Origin: Amoebophrya sp. A120
Lineage: Eukaryota; Sar; Dinophyceae; Syndiniales; Amoebophryaceae
Reading direction: 5' to 3'
DNA length: 64,000 nucleotides
NCBI GenBank assembly: GCA_905178155.1
Contig: CAJINV010000003.1
Span: 1,793,557 to 1,857,556 of the forward strand
Both the position numbers and the translations under genes were made by a program. This document shows positions 18,601 to 27,653 of the stretch, piece by piece (positions within the stretch are counted from its first letter, which is position 1; the number at the start of each line of letters is the position of its first letter). The notes below the pieces were generated by a model. That model was not told the DNA's origin and searched no databases. It saw only the letters and a list, made by a program, of their open reading frames with translations.

Positions 18601-21515
18601 GTCGTATTTTTTTTCGGACTCGTGGCAGTGGCACTTGCTATTGTGGTGCCGCTGCTGGGGTCGGGTCGTGCAGGCTGTTCAGCATCTTTGTCCATACCGA
18701 TCCTCAATTCCACATCGAAATACGCACCCGTGGCCCCGAAAAGCAGGAAATCGAGCAAGCGTGTGATCACCGGGGTGGTCAAGGGGGCTTGTCCACCGAC
18801 CGTCTCGGCGTCCATCGTTTGCACAATCTTGTCCAACACAACGGAAAGTTCGCACAGGAGCCGCTCCGCGCCAGTGGCATCGAATTCGTGCATCGCGAGC
18901 CAGAAAAACTGGTGCAACACTTGGTGGTCAAAAAGCATCAGGTAATCCCGTTCCATGCGCCCCTCAATTACCTCAAACACGCGGCGGAGCGACAACGTCA
19001 GCGTCTCGCCCTGGAACGGTGCGGCCAGGACGCTGGTTGTTGGGTCCTCCCGAGACTCGTCGCTCCCGTGGTCTGCACCACGACCGGGGAGGGACACGTC
19101 TTCGCCTCCTGTGAAGGTGAACCGAACCGCCTTACTGTTCGGAGCCGCGGCTGCTGAGTCAGGTGGTGCCTCCGTTTCGTTTGTGACAGCACCTGCGGCA
19201 TCTCCTGGTTTATCTACAACCTCCCGTGGACGTCCTGTGTCCGCCGCCCTTTCACTGTCGCCCAAAAGATTTCCTCGTGGCGTTTCTTCATCTTCTCTCT
19301 CCGCCGGCTTTTTTCCGGTCAAGATGTCGACGAAAATGCAGTCCATTTCAGTTTTAGCCGCTGCCAGTTCATCATTTCCCACGCCACCAGCTCCTTTCGC
19401 GTCTGCAGGGCTGGTGGCGTTCTTTCTGGTATAGTCTCCCGCGCCACCAGAAAAGAAAAAAGCGTTGTCTGCTTCGGCCTCCAGGGCTTTACCGAGGTCA
19501 ACCGAGCCGCGGCCGGGTAACCGCTGCCGCATTTCCGCCGCCCAGTTCAGGACCAGCAAGCCGCACCGCACGCGCAGCTCCTCTTCCAAGCTGATGATCG
19601 CGAAGTCTGTGGGCGGCAGCATCAGATGCTGTGGCGTGATGCGCTTCCCGCTGATGGCTGCTTTAGCTAGAACGTCTGCTTTTTTGGAGTACGCCTCCCG
19701 ATCACCGCCAAAAAACAGCGTTTTCTGTTGGTACAGCCCGAAGACACACGACGCACAGATCTGACTGCGCTCTAACAGCGGATAGAAGACGTGTTCCGGA
19801 ATGCGGCACTCAAACGCAGCAGCCAGCTCTTCTGCGGCATCAGGTAGTTGTTGATGTTCCTCAGCAGCGGCAGCAGGATCAGCAGCAGTTGTAGTGCTGC
19901 CGACAGTGGTGCGACGCTCTGCAGCATCAGCCGCGTCAACGTCGTCAAAAGATAGTGGCAAGGCAGGTTCTTGTGCTGGCTTTTGATGCGCAAGAATCTC
20001 TCTATTTGTCTTCGTGAATTTGCCCTTCACCTTGTCCCGCCAGAAAGCCGCTGCTGTAGACCGGCTCTGCGGTTGAAACGACTTTTCGTATGCGGGCGCG
20101 TACTGCCGAAAGACCTGACGGATTGCTTCCATTTCGTCGACTACCTTTGGCTCTTGATGAGGTGGCCCTTCCCCAGGTAGCAGGGCAGTACTACCAGCAG
20201 AAGATTTGAGCGCTGGCATTTTCTGTGCAGCCGATTCCCGATGGAGCGAGGCCGCGTGTATCGTGGAGGCAGTGGATGATCCCAGTATTGCGCGGCGGCA
20301 CTGTGTGTAACACCAATCCTCGACCCGTTCCTGCCACTCGGCGCGGAAAGCGATGGAAGAGAAGGACAGCCCCGGGGGCTGGACCCATTGCAAGCGGTGC
20401 AGCACCGGTCCAGCAATAATGTCGTTGCTACTTCCACCAGAACTTGGCGAGCCTGGGGCAGCTGCTACGAACGGAATCACGACTTCTTGAAAGAAGTGGT
20501 CCGTTGCCTCACGATGCAAGATGGATTCGCGGGCCTCCATTCGCTTGTCGCGGGCGACCGCCGCAGCGATCGCGGTTTCCACCACTTCAGACTCCAGCAG
20601 CTCCTCGCAGAAGGTGGGTATGACGAAGCTCCTCAGCAAGTCGTGCGCCATCTTGACAGCCTCCGCGGTTGCAACCTCCTCACAGTATCGATGGACAAGG
20701 GGGACAGTCACAGGCACGTAGGGTGGAGTTCCTTTCGTACCAGGAGTTGTAGTAGTACCCTGCAGCTCTTGAGCAGAAACGCAGTCTGGTGCGCACCTGG
20801 TCATTGCGTTTATTTCCTCGTGTCGTACGGTTACGGCAACGGTAGCCTGGTGCGAATCCGCTGCTTTTGTTTCATCGTGACCACTGTCTTTGGCCTGCTT
20901 TTGCAGCTTTGGCTCCTCGTCATCCTCGTTGGCTAGCGCCTCTTCGCCTGCCGAGACTTCTGGACCGCGGCCATTAGGTACTTCCGGAGCAGGTGGTCGA
21001 GAAATATGTTTGGTGGAAGTCGAAGCTGACGCAGCTATCGGTTTTGCATTCAAAACGCCAGCTCTGCTTGCCGAGCTCGCCGACTGATGTGCACCAGCTT
21101 CCAGCTTTTGCTCCTGTGCTGCAACCTCGTTGCCCAATCGCGCTGCTGCGCGCTGGAGGTTTTCACCGCTGAGGCCCAGGTCCCGGCCTTTGCTGATCAT
21201 ATTTCTCGAAACCTCAGCCTGCAAAACTTTCCTGAGTTTTGACAATGAAAAAAAGGGAACGGCTTCGATCAGCTGCAGCGCCTTTTTGTTCGCCTGATTA
21301 GCACCCGCGCCGGCACGGAGGAGGATCTTTGCAAGAGTCACTCCGGGCACATTCTTGTCGGTAATCTTTGTGCGGGGAAATCCAGCAGCCATCCCGGGAT
21401 CCGCCGCCGAGGACGGTTGTGCGCTGAGTTCTAGCAAGGCTAGAAGCTGCTTGCGCTGCTGGATGGGAACGAATTTTCCAACCAACCGCGACACCGCAAC
21501 GTCTGGATTTTCCAT
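15675..21515 (-). CDS. Very large unknown helical protein (1946 aa)
   Basis: A single intronless frame from ATG 21513-21515 to 15675. I do not recognise a conserved domain. Most of the protein appears alpha-helical with charged repeating Leu/Glu/Arg patterns. Low-complexity Ala/Ser/Gly/Glu linkers separate the helical blocks, for example about residues 155-205 and 745-815. Cys/His positions are scattered and form no clear zinc motif. Hydrophobic segments are too short or too charged for membrane spans, so it is probably soluble. The helical architecture would suit a large scaffold or tethering factor. That is inferred from composition only. Clean coding bias over 5.8 kb and the absence of stops make the gene itself certain even though the function is not. 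Confidence 0.85.
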   Translation of the reverse strand: MENPDVAVSRLVGKFVPIQQRKQLLALLELSAQPSSAADPGMAAGFPRTKITDKNVPGVTLAKILLRAGAGANQANKKALQLIEAVPFFSLSKLRKVLQAEVSRNMISKGRDLGLSGENLQRAAARLGNEVAAQEQKLEAGAHQSASSASRAGVLNAKPIAASASTSTKHISRPPAPEVPNGRGPEVSAGEEALANEDDEEPKLQKQAKDSGHDETKAADSHQATVAVTVRHEEINAMTRCAPDCVSAQELQGTTTTPGTKGTPPYVPVTVPLVHRYCEEVATAEAVKMAHDLLRSFVIPTFCEELLESEVVETAIAAAVARDKRMEARESILHREATDHFFQEVVIPFVAAAPGSPSSGGSSNDIIAGPVLHRLQWVQPPGLSFSSIAFRAEWQERVEDWCYTQCRRAILGSSTASTIHAASLHRESAAQKMPALKSSAGSTALLPGEGPPHQEPKVVDEMEAIRQVFRQYAPAYEKSFQPQSRSTAAAFWRDKVKGKFTKTNREILAHQKPAQEPALPLSFDDVDAADAAERRTTVGSTTTAADPAAAAEEHQQLPDAAEELAAAFECRIPEHVFYPLLERSQICASCVFGLYQQKTLFFGGDREAYSKKADVLAKAAISGKRITPQHLMLPPTDFAIISLEEELRVRCGLLVLNWAAEMRQRLPGRGSVDLGKALEAEADNAFFFSGGAGDYTRKNATSPADAKGAGGVGNDELAAAKTEMDCIFVDILTGKKPAEREDEETPRGNLLGDSERAADTGRPREVVDKPGDAAGAVTNETEAPPDSAAAAPNSKAVRFTFTGGEDVSLPGRGADHGSDESREDPTTSVLAAPFQGETLTLSLRRVFEVIEGRMERDYLMLFDHQVLHQFFWLAMHEFDATGAERLLCELSVVLDKIVQTMDAETVGGQAPLTTPVITRLLDFLLFGATGAYFDVELRIGMDKDAEQPARPDPSSGTTIASATATSPKKNTTDAAWEATCWHFLQFQNGLELPNEESVAAGGAPAPIPSIIGFFRPVKWKPFFCSTNAATKDPELVDCTDRIDHVYAQVCADFSEESARTLFVFSESARAVCRAKFRKLIQNFLDRMLVIQNLRFPQAIPVSEVFQVFFGQKAATEVEEVCDRVLARRSRGARRAFGSTSSSPTGRVGRTSTLGRTKKGKLLKIRKDRLLEIRPMEEHEDTGRDDEAIDLAKAEVGSKQYTRESLQLLVDYSELFEEELSGIVARAPEMRTSEMMRHVPSRLAKRYCGLETEFRVLQQSSKVVLGAKPKSLASLAQTHEEVLRRLDIPRTMLQELAFLWQTNLRAGSQAIHAYRVAEIVNVMDAALSYLALLRMEELADHGSSSNGGSSFSLGRSFLQEMQRNLTGDRTREPPATLGALLYFCDAEACRAAATRVCLRAIMLTQNSFLKQRLCEAVAAVLSKTPARSLLVSKIVGDADDREDLADYFSTILRVPLDPPVVISQDSRRGLFATSTATGPKLKKGEDPCSPSEIRKHLLQSLFEMGAPDLAAQVLFWLQSAEAAIRQQKHIELEENAEVTAKRNLYRHVFPEAFVIEGLFQEENLEKSALSSNTLVHQVEDVGRYFQHPLTKAYLLCSSTGPPRETVQHGIFFPDVAERFLEAADDEIFSLAYELEGYVRDVLLLGDGAFATYGAENNQGASDAGGRGGGHFGSRGAGGRAAEKETGGKRKLPRRSFLDQMNWVCFVLHCRAAVLRRCSTGGAKMSQLPTDAGSSLKTPLAKIGRALFLLMLQEAAQVPRTEKTSPWNQSGAGAVIPARTWLYVREFLAHPDALGLTSIPSDHKLRKEFAEFACQEALAQRAVQVEEEARYVRPGVEFLLEDGLPMAERMARKVAATAAASNARAIPGALRALFPGTPVDVDVSGASRERLYKFLLSVLVRAPAPPAAQVKEERETGEQVNKQNQSSMMPTNDAQILDALALLLDSNN

Positions 21516-22083
21516 TTTTCATCCAGAGCGACAGCGAATACAACGCTGCGGCTGCAACAGTACAAAAACCAACACGTATACGAAACTCAAACTACTCTCT
21601 ATGGTGGCTTTGGCACTCCCAAAAATCGTTTTTTTATCATTTTGGCGAGCCGCGCAAGAGCGAGAACTGAGCCACATTGCAGCACATCAATCTCAAGACG
21701 ACGCTTTACAATGCCAGTTTTCTCCTTCATCTGGTTCTGCTCATTTATAGTCACATTTTTGGGTCTTTCGCAGGTTGTAGTCTGCTTGGATGCATCAAGC
21801 CCTCGCTCCTCTCGCAATCGCACCTTCAAAAGTTCTCTCGAAATCTTCAAGGCTGATCCGTAGAACGGCATCACCAGGTAGGTAGGATAGTGCATCTTCA
21901 TTTTACTCCAATGAATCCAATTCCAACAATTCTGGTGGAGCATTTCTATCATTATGCGCAGAGAAATTGTCTGTACTCAATTTTGTTTGCCTTTGCGTCA
22001 AAGCGAAAACAAAGCGCAGCATCTCCATCTTCATCACGAAAACAGGGCCAATTTCACTTAGCCACCTTTCAGGAACGACCCTC
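21516..22083. other. Intergenic spacer, nothing recognised
   Basis: 568 bp between the 449-codon gene's stop and the 1946-codon gene's start. It has overlapping antisense ORFs of 73-131 codons and no sign of selection for coding. No RNA gene or element ends are seen. Confidence 0.5.
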
Positions 22084-23418
22084 TTACTGGTAACAGACGG
22101 GAATTTCCGTGCCCCCCTGCGCCCAGCATCCGTCCGCGCCGTCGTCCCCGTCGGCTGGCGTACTCAGTGGCGTTCTGAGGAACCGGACAGCGCCGGGCGT
22201 GAAGATGTCCCGCCCCGCATTTGCGGCCTCTGACGTTTGCTCCATTTCTTGGACGACTGTGGACGGTGGGGGTTTATGTTTGGAGTGGTCCGCCCGAGAT
22301 GTCGCCGCGCCAACTGCTTTTATTTGTGGTCCACGAGATGTTCCCGAGCCACGTCTTGGACGAGGACCTTCGAAAACCTGCTTTCCGTGCAGAGCGTTCC
22401 GGCTTGCATTGGCGTCCATGGGATGACGACCGCGACGGGAGTGCGTTTCTGATCCGTTAGACGGTAGGTAGACCGAATACATCTCCTCCTCGTCGTACAT
22501 CATGTCCACATCGTGCTGGCCGTTGTAGAAGCCTGGACTGCTGTTCGCTTGATTCCGACTCGCAGTTGGAAAGGGTTCCTTGGTTGTCGTGGTCAAGCCA
22601 GCATTAGTCTCGTCAGCATCGGCAAAGTAGGGAACGATGCGCATGTGGAAACTGAGCGCCACCTGTCCCGCAATGTGTGGGTTCTCCAGACTCAACGCGT
22701 GCGCGCGAAAGGGCTGGCTGACCAGGATCGACTCCTGTTGGATTCCTTCCAGCTTGGCATGCACGTAGCCCAAAGCGGACAATCGGACCAGCTCTGCGCA
22801 GTGAAGGGTGCTAAAAGCGACGAGAAAAGCGCCGACCGGCGGCAAATTCGTTTTGCCGAGATTGTTTTTGTTTTCCGTGAGCAGATCAGCGGTAGTAGAA
22901 CAATTTCTACCCGCTTCATCAGCATCCGGCTTCTCATCATCGGTCACGTTGGGATTTGCGTCGAGTGCAGTTTCAGCGGAAGTAGCATCCTCATTTGGAG
23001 TGTTATCTATCATCTCTTCCGGCACTTCGACTCCGCCCCGCGGGAGCGCGAGCAGAGCAAGCCGCAAGTCAAAGTCCGTCGAGTATTTCAGCTGCACGTC
23101 AATTTCGCTGGAAGCAAGATTCGACGGCGCGTGTTCGTAGTCCTCTAAGTCGACAGGGGGACCAGAGCTGGATGCAGCTCGGCGCAGCGTGACACGATAC
23201 CCGGTCTCAGAAAGCTCGAAGATCAAAGCTTTCCCACGGCCACCAAAATCCAGGACGCGCTTTTGGTCAAACGTGGCGTTGTCCAGTGCAATCAGAACGG
23301 GCGGCAAATTCAGCCAGGACACCTGCAGAACCGGTTCACAGTCGGCCAGCCGGTCCGAAGCCAAAAAGGCCTCGGGGAGGAGCATCCGATCGAATACCAA
23401 ATCCAGCGACAGCAACAT
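22084..23418 (-). CDS. Unknown protein, about 444 aa
   Basis: The frame runs from an ATG at 23416-23418 to 22084. It is also open a few codons further upstream, back to a TGA, so an upstream exon is possible; a good acceptor-like AG follows CACTGG near 23435. Residues 1-75 and about 175-260 look globular and beta-rich, with Leu/Val alternation as in VLQVSWLNLPPVLIALDN. An acidic Asp/Glu/Asn linker separates these two halves. The last ~150 residues are low-complexity and Gly/Arg/Ser-rich. The beta pattern would fit a C2-like or other sandwich fold, but no signature residues can be named. No membrane segment or signal peptide is evident. Confidence 0.7.
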   Translation of the reverse strand: MLLSLDLVFDRMLLPEAFLASDRLADCEPVLQVSWLNLPPVLIALDNATFDQKRVLDFGGRGKALIFELSETGYRVTLRRAASSSGPPVDLEDYEHAPSNLASSEIDVQLKYSTDFDLRLALLALPRGGVEVPEEMIDNTPNEDATSAETALDANPNVTDDEKPDADEAGRNCSTTADLLTENKNNLGKTNLPPVGAFLVAFSTLHCAELVRLSALGYVHAKLEGIQQESILVSQPFRAHALSLENPHIAGQVALSFHMRIVPYFADADETNAGLTTTTKEPFPTASRNQANSSPGFYNGQHDVDMMYDEEEMYSVYLPSNGSETHSRRGRHPMDANASRNALHGKQVFEGPRPRRGSGTSRGPQIKAVGAATSRADHSKHKPPPSTVVQEMEQTSEAANAGRDIFTPGAVRFLRTPLSTPADGDDGADGCWAQGGTEIPVCYQ

Positions 23419-23433
23419 CTTGAGGTCAGGCAA

Positions 23434-24035
23434 GCTGCCAGTGTAGCCCAGTAGAATTCAATTATGGGTAGTTGTACAGCTGTTCTGCTAATAGCATCTT
23501 TCAAACGTCGTTCTTGGTGTTGCAGATACGAAGTGAAAAGTCGTGTCAGCGTTCTCCGAATTGTGCCATGCGCATGCAGCTGCTCCAGACAAGAATATAT
23601 AGAATTACGATTTCAGTGCGTGTTTGCCTTTCGAAACCTCTTCTCGCTAGAAATCGCTCTTGTCTAGCACACGTAATATCTAGAAATAAACGTTTTTTTC
23701 TAGCCGGTGGACAGGAGCCAGAGCCACAGAAGGAAGATAGCCTTCACTCCCGGTCCCGACTGTGCTGATGCTGTATTTTTTTTGTCTTGAAGCAGTACAG
23801 GGCACTCGCATGATTCCGCATTTGCCTTTTTTCTTGGCGCTCGCAGCTGCGACGTCAGTATGGTTTGCAGACCACAGCGACAAAGAACATAGAACACGAC
23901 ACCCATTATTTGCTCAGGCCAGGAAGTGCGCTCTTCACCACACATTTCACTCCCTAACAAAGAGAGGACTTTTGGTGTTGCTTTCTCCGGTTTCATGATT
24001 CCGAATGCTCTGCTGCGATGCATCTTTTTCTTCCG
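23434..24035. other. Intergenic spacer, nothing recognised
   Basis: About 600 bp between the 444-codon gene and the last exon of the transporter gene. Short ORFs on both strands look like noise. No RNA gene or repeat is seen. Confidence 0.5.
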
Positions 24036-27000
24036 CTAGAAAAACCTTCTGAGCAGCCTCGCTTTCATTTTGTTCATTTTCTCGTTGAATGTGACATTTG
24101 GCAACCGGTAGCCCCCTTTTTGGACTTGCGCGCGGTGATATAGGAGAGTGTTCCCGAACAGAATCGCGGAAAGGGAAATCAGAGCGCTTTCCGGTGACAG
24201 TTGCTCGGCAAAGTATCCCGTCAGCGAGGCTCCCAACAAGTATCCCAGGTCGTTTGACGTCCTCAACATCGACAGGGCCTGTCCACGCTGCACCTGTGAG
24301 TGAGTTTCTTGTTCAAAATCTCATGCGACGAAATTCAAATTGAAATCAACAAATTACTAGCATCCTTGCTTCCGATGCAGACACAAAACCGACACAACCC
24401 ACAGCAAAAAACAGCTTGTGACAACAGGAAGAAGTAAATACCGGGGACACCATGTCGCTGACGAGCGAGTTCGGCGCGGCTCCGTAGGCTGCACTCCCGA
24501 GGCCCCAGAGCGCGAAGATCGCGACCGCGCTGGAGTCCAAACCGTGATGCAAGAACGGCAGGAGGGCCATGGCGGCGCCCATGGCCAGCGTACCGCCGAC
24601 CAGCACCTTCTCCTTCCCGACCGTATCGCAAAGAAAGGCTATCGGTGGCCCGGATAACACCTGGATACCGGCCATGCCCGCAAACACGAGTCCCGTTTGC
24701 CCGACGTCCAGGCCAAACTGGGGCCCAATCAAAACGAGCGGCAACACCGTGGCGTGTCCACCGGTATGAGAGTGGTGCACGACCCTACTAGCTACTACCT
24801 GCTGCCCGTCATTTCATGGAATGTATCACGAACAGCGACAGACAGCAGCTGACTCACATGTAAATGCTCTGCAGCTCGTTCTTCTGGACAAATACACGTG
24901 TAAGTCTAAGTTCCGTACGCGGTGCATAATGTTGATGACCGGGGGCTCGGATCATCAACATCATGCAAGGAATTGCTAAATAGAGCTAGAGGGGAGATAG
25001 CAAAAGGCAAAATCTGGCTTAGATGAGCTTGTAATATATTTTTGCGAGAGAAATGCGGAGCAAAAAAATCATGTTGGTTCGTGCACTATCATAACCGGCG
25101 GAGCTGATCCAGAAGGCCCCGCTCAGGACCAGTAGGTCTTTCAACCGCGCGTTGTCTTGCCACAAAGTTCGCCAGTGGCTGACCGCCTCGCGCATCGCGT
25201 CTTTCATGGAACCGCCAAGCAACTTCGGTGCTGTCTCCACGATGAGAACTTGATTCGCTACCATGAGGACCATGAACGTGGACCCGACGGCCAGGAACGT
25301 GGGCTCCATACCGATGCGGGAAACCAGCAGTCCCCCAAGCGCCGGGCCCATCGCAATGCCGGCGTTGAAGGCGACCTAGAATCAAGAGCACCGAGAGATT
25401 TTGAATTTGTTCAGCCACAACCTGGCTGAAGAACCATAACTGATGAATCCCTCTATCCAAACTCATCTCGCAGACTACACTTTTGCTTTTCCGCCCATAA
25501 CTTTTAGTATCATCAGTACCCCAACTGGCGCGATGGTTCGTGTCATGTTCAACTTTGTCCCGAGGTCCATCATGCTCATAGATGCGGAGGAGGTCAACGC
25601 TGCGACGCAGCCTCCGACCAACATGCGCGAAAGACACATTTGCTCGAAGCTGGTTGCGAACGCCAAACTACCAAAGGCCACCCCCACGATCCCAGTCGGC
25701 ACGACGAAGAACGGCTTGCGCCCGTAGCGCTCCACCAAGAATGCAGCAGGGATGTTGGCGACTATCTTCGTCATCTGAAATAAATTCAAACTCATTCCGC
25801 ACGAATTTTGGGTGGAATAAGAGGCATTGATGATCATGTGACGTTTAGTTTTCGCCATGCAATGCTATTGCTAAATGACGCAGACGCTTACGTATTGATT
25901 GTGCTAGATCTAGAGCTAGACGCCAAATCCACTAAAAGCAAAAGATTCGGAAGCAATGGCGTCGTTGTAGCTGACCAGCAGTACTTCCCTGCCAAATAAT
26001 CTGTACCGCGAACGACGCGATGTAGATTCCGAACTGCGCTTTGGAGAGGGCGAGCTTTTCCGCGAGAAAGGGGATCACGGGCGTGAGGATGCCCAGCGTC
26101 GCGCCGGTCATGAAGCACGAGAACGCGATGGGATAGACGCGGTGGTCGACCTTTTCCGCCAAGCGCAAGATGGTTTTGGTCCACTGGTCCCGACTGATCC
26201 GGGGCTGCCCATTCTCGGTAGAATCGGTGGACACGCGGAAGACATCCAAGATCCGCTGCGTCAGCCGGTGGTCTTCCTCCTGCGTCTTCTTGGAAGTCTT
26301 CTGCAGCCGCTTCACCAGCTCCCGGATTTCGGGTTCGGTTAGGTACCCGTCGTCATCTGCATCCAGTTCGTCAAAGCGCTCCCGTATCTCCCGAGAGGAG
26401 AACTCCACCAGCCCGAGGGACTGGAACATGTTGGCCTGAATCGGTTTGCGGTTGAAACTCTGCAAGTAGCTGACCAGGGACGTTGGCGGCCGGGGGTACG
26501 GGCGTTTGTTTTTCGGCGGCGCGGCCGGGATGCGGGTGCTCTTTTGCCGCTTCGGAGCAACGCTTGTTGCAGGCACAGCTTTAGAAGTGCTGAGCGGGTT
26601 TTCGGCTGATGCCTTAGGCGGCCCGGCGGCGTTCTCCTTGTTTCTCGTCGACGGATTCGATGCCCCTGAAGTGTTCTCAGCAGAAAGCGCTGCAGCAGGT
26701 GCAGAGTCCTGCTTTGAAGTGGCGACACCCTGCTCGTTCGGTGCATTTTCACCGACATCAGCTTCAGCTGGCGCTGCTGGCTCTCCTCCAGCATCCTGCT
26801 TCCCTGGTGCAGTGTCTTTTTCGCGAGTAGTTGATGCGCTGAAAGTTCTTCTACCAGATGAAATGCAACTGCATCTTCTGGCATCCACAATTTTCTTGCC
26901 ACTGCAGTACGAGCGCGAGGGCACGTCTCGCGCTGCTGTAGTGCAGACCCTTGCTGAGGCGGCCGTGCGGTCGAAGATTGTGATCGCTCGGATGGCGGTC

Positions 27001-27164
27001 GAGTGGCAGCAAAAAAGTTCGCCAATCGGTCGTGTCGGTCCTCTGGTGACCGGCTGAGTCGTTCCTGGCCGTAGCGCGAAACGCCCAGTTCCAGATGGCG
27101 CGCTGCAAAGCAATTGTACTCTTGCTGTGGCATGATTTCTGTAGTACCAGCTACGAGCATACAT
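24036..27164 (-). CDS. EF-hand/MFS transporter with mitochondrial presequence, five exons
   Basis: My exon model is 27164-26007, 25774-25520, 25374 to ~25090, ~24798-24442 and 24293-24036. Introns 1, 2 and 4 fit GT-AG with matching phase 0. Intron 3's ends are unresolved. The first ~110 residues are Arg/Ser/Ala-rich with almost no acidic residues and end in GRRTFSAST, a good mitochondrial processing context. An Ala/Glu/Pro linker follows. A canonical EF-hand loop, DADDDGYLTEPE (268-279), comes next, then a degenerate second hand near 307-328. The membrane part is a major facilitator. TM1-2 end in the family's loop signature (VERYGRKP), and later segments read GPALGGLLVSRIG, GQTGLVFAGMAGIQVLSGPPIAFLCD and RGQALSMLRTSNDLGYLLGASLTG. 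Calcium could thus gate transport of an unknown metabolite at the mitochondrial inner membrane. Targeting to another organelle is possible. Confidence 0.85.
24929..24961. repeat. Hairpin inside transporter intron 3
   Basis: Perfect 10-base arms (ATGTTGATGA and TCATCAACAT) flank a 13-base GC-rich loop. The structure lies inside the intron between exons 3 and 4 of the MFS gene, where splice ends are hardest to place. It may be a structural feature of the intron or the relic of an inserted element. No target duplication could be matched to it. Confidence 0.5.
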
Positions 27165-27653
27165 TTGTGGAATTCAGACGCACATTGCATGTCTGCACCC
27201 GTCGATCCTGATCACCGAATCCTCTCTGAAGGACGACAAAAGCTATGGCTTTCTTGCTGTCTTGGTCCCACTCCTGGCAGCCTGGATCAGAACTACTTGA
27301 ACTTCAACTCTTTCTGCTTACATCGACGATCCATTTTTTCGACATGATCTATTCCCGAGATTACCGCTTGAGCTCCAGTGTCATGACCGAGAGAGAACTT
27401 GAAACGAGATCTTCAGAGGACTGCAGAAACGCTTCTACAACAGAAACCAGAAGCCCAGCTGCAACACCAACACCCCGTTGATTATCAAGGAAACATAAAC
27501 AACTCCTCTCCAGACGTAGTTGCTTGCCAGGTTCTGCCTAACTTTGAAATGACAGTACTGCTGCAACAGGATAGACACCTGTTCTGTTAAGAGCGGTTTG
27601 AGTCAACATGCTTTTTGAACGAAGTAAAAGTTGTCTGTGGTGCAACGGGGATT
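27165..27653. other. Intergenic spacer, nothing recognised
   Basis: 489 bp between the transporter start and the stop of the 465-residue gene. I see no coding frame, RNA gene or repeat. Confidence 0.5.

Noticed and set aside
24780-25096. GTGCAC repeat as target duplication of an element in transporter intron 3
   Set aside because: Joining at this repeat puts the downstream exon out of frame, and no extended inverted ends were found beyond the short palindromic motif.
25774-26007. Non-canonical GG-AG intron in the transporter gene
   Set aside because: A donor 15 bases upstream (GCG|GTACAG) gives GT-AG, the correct phase and the normal TM1-TM2 spacing, so no unusual splicing is needed.
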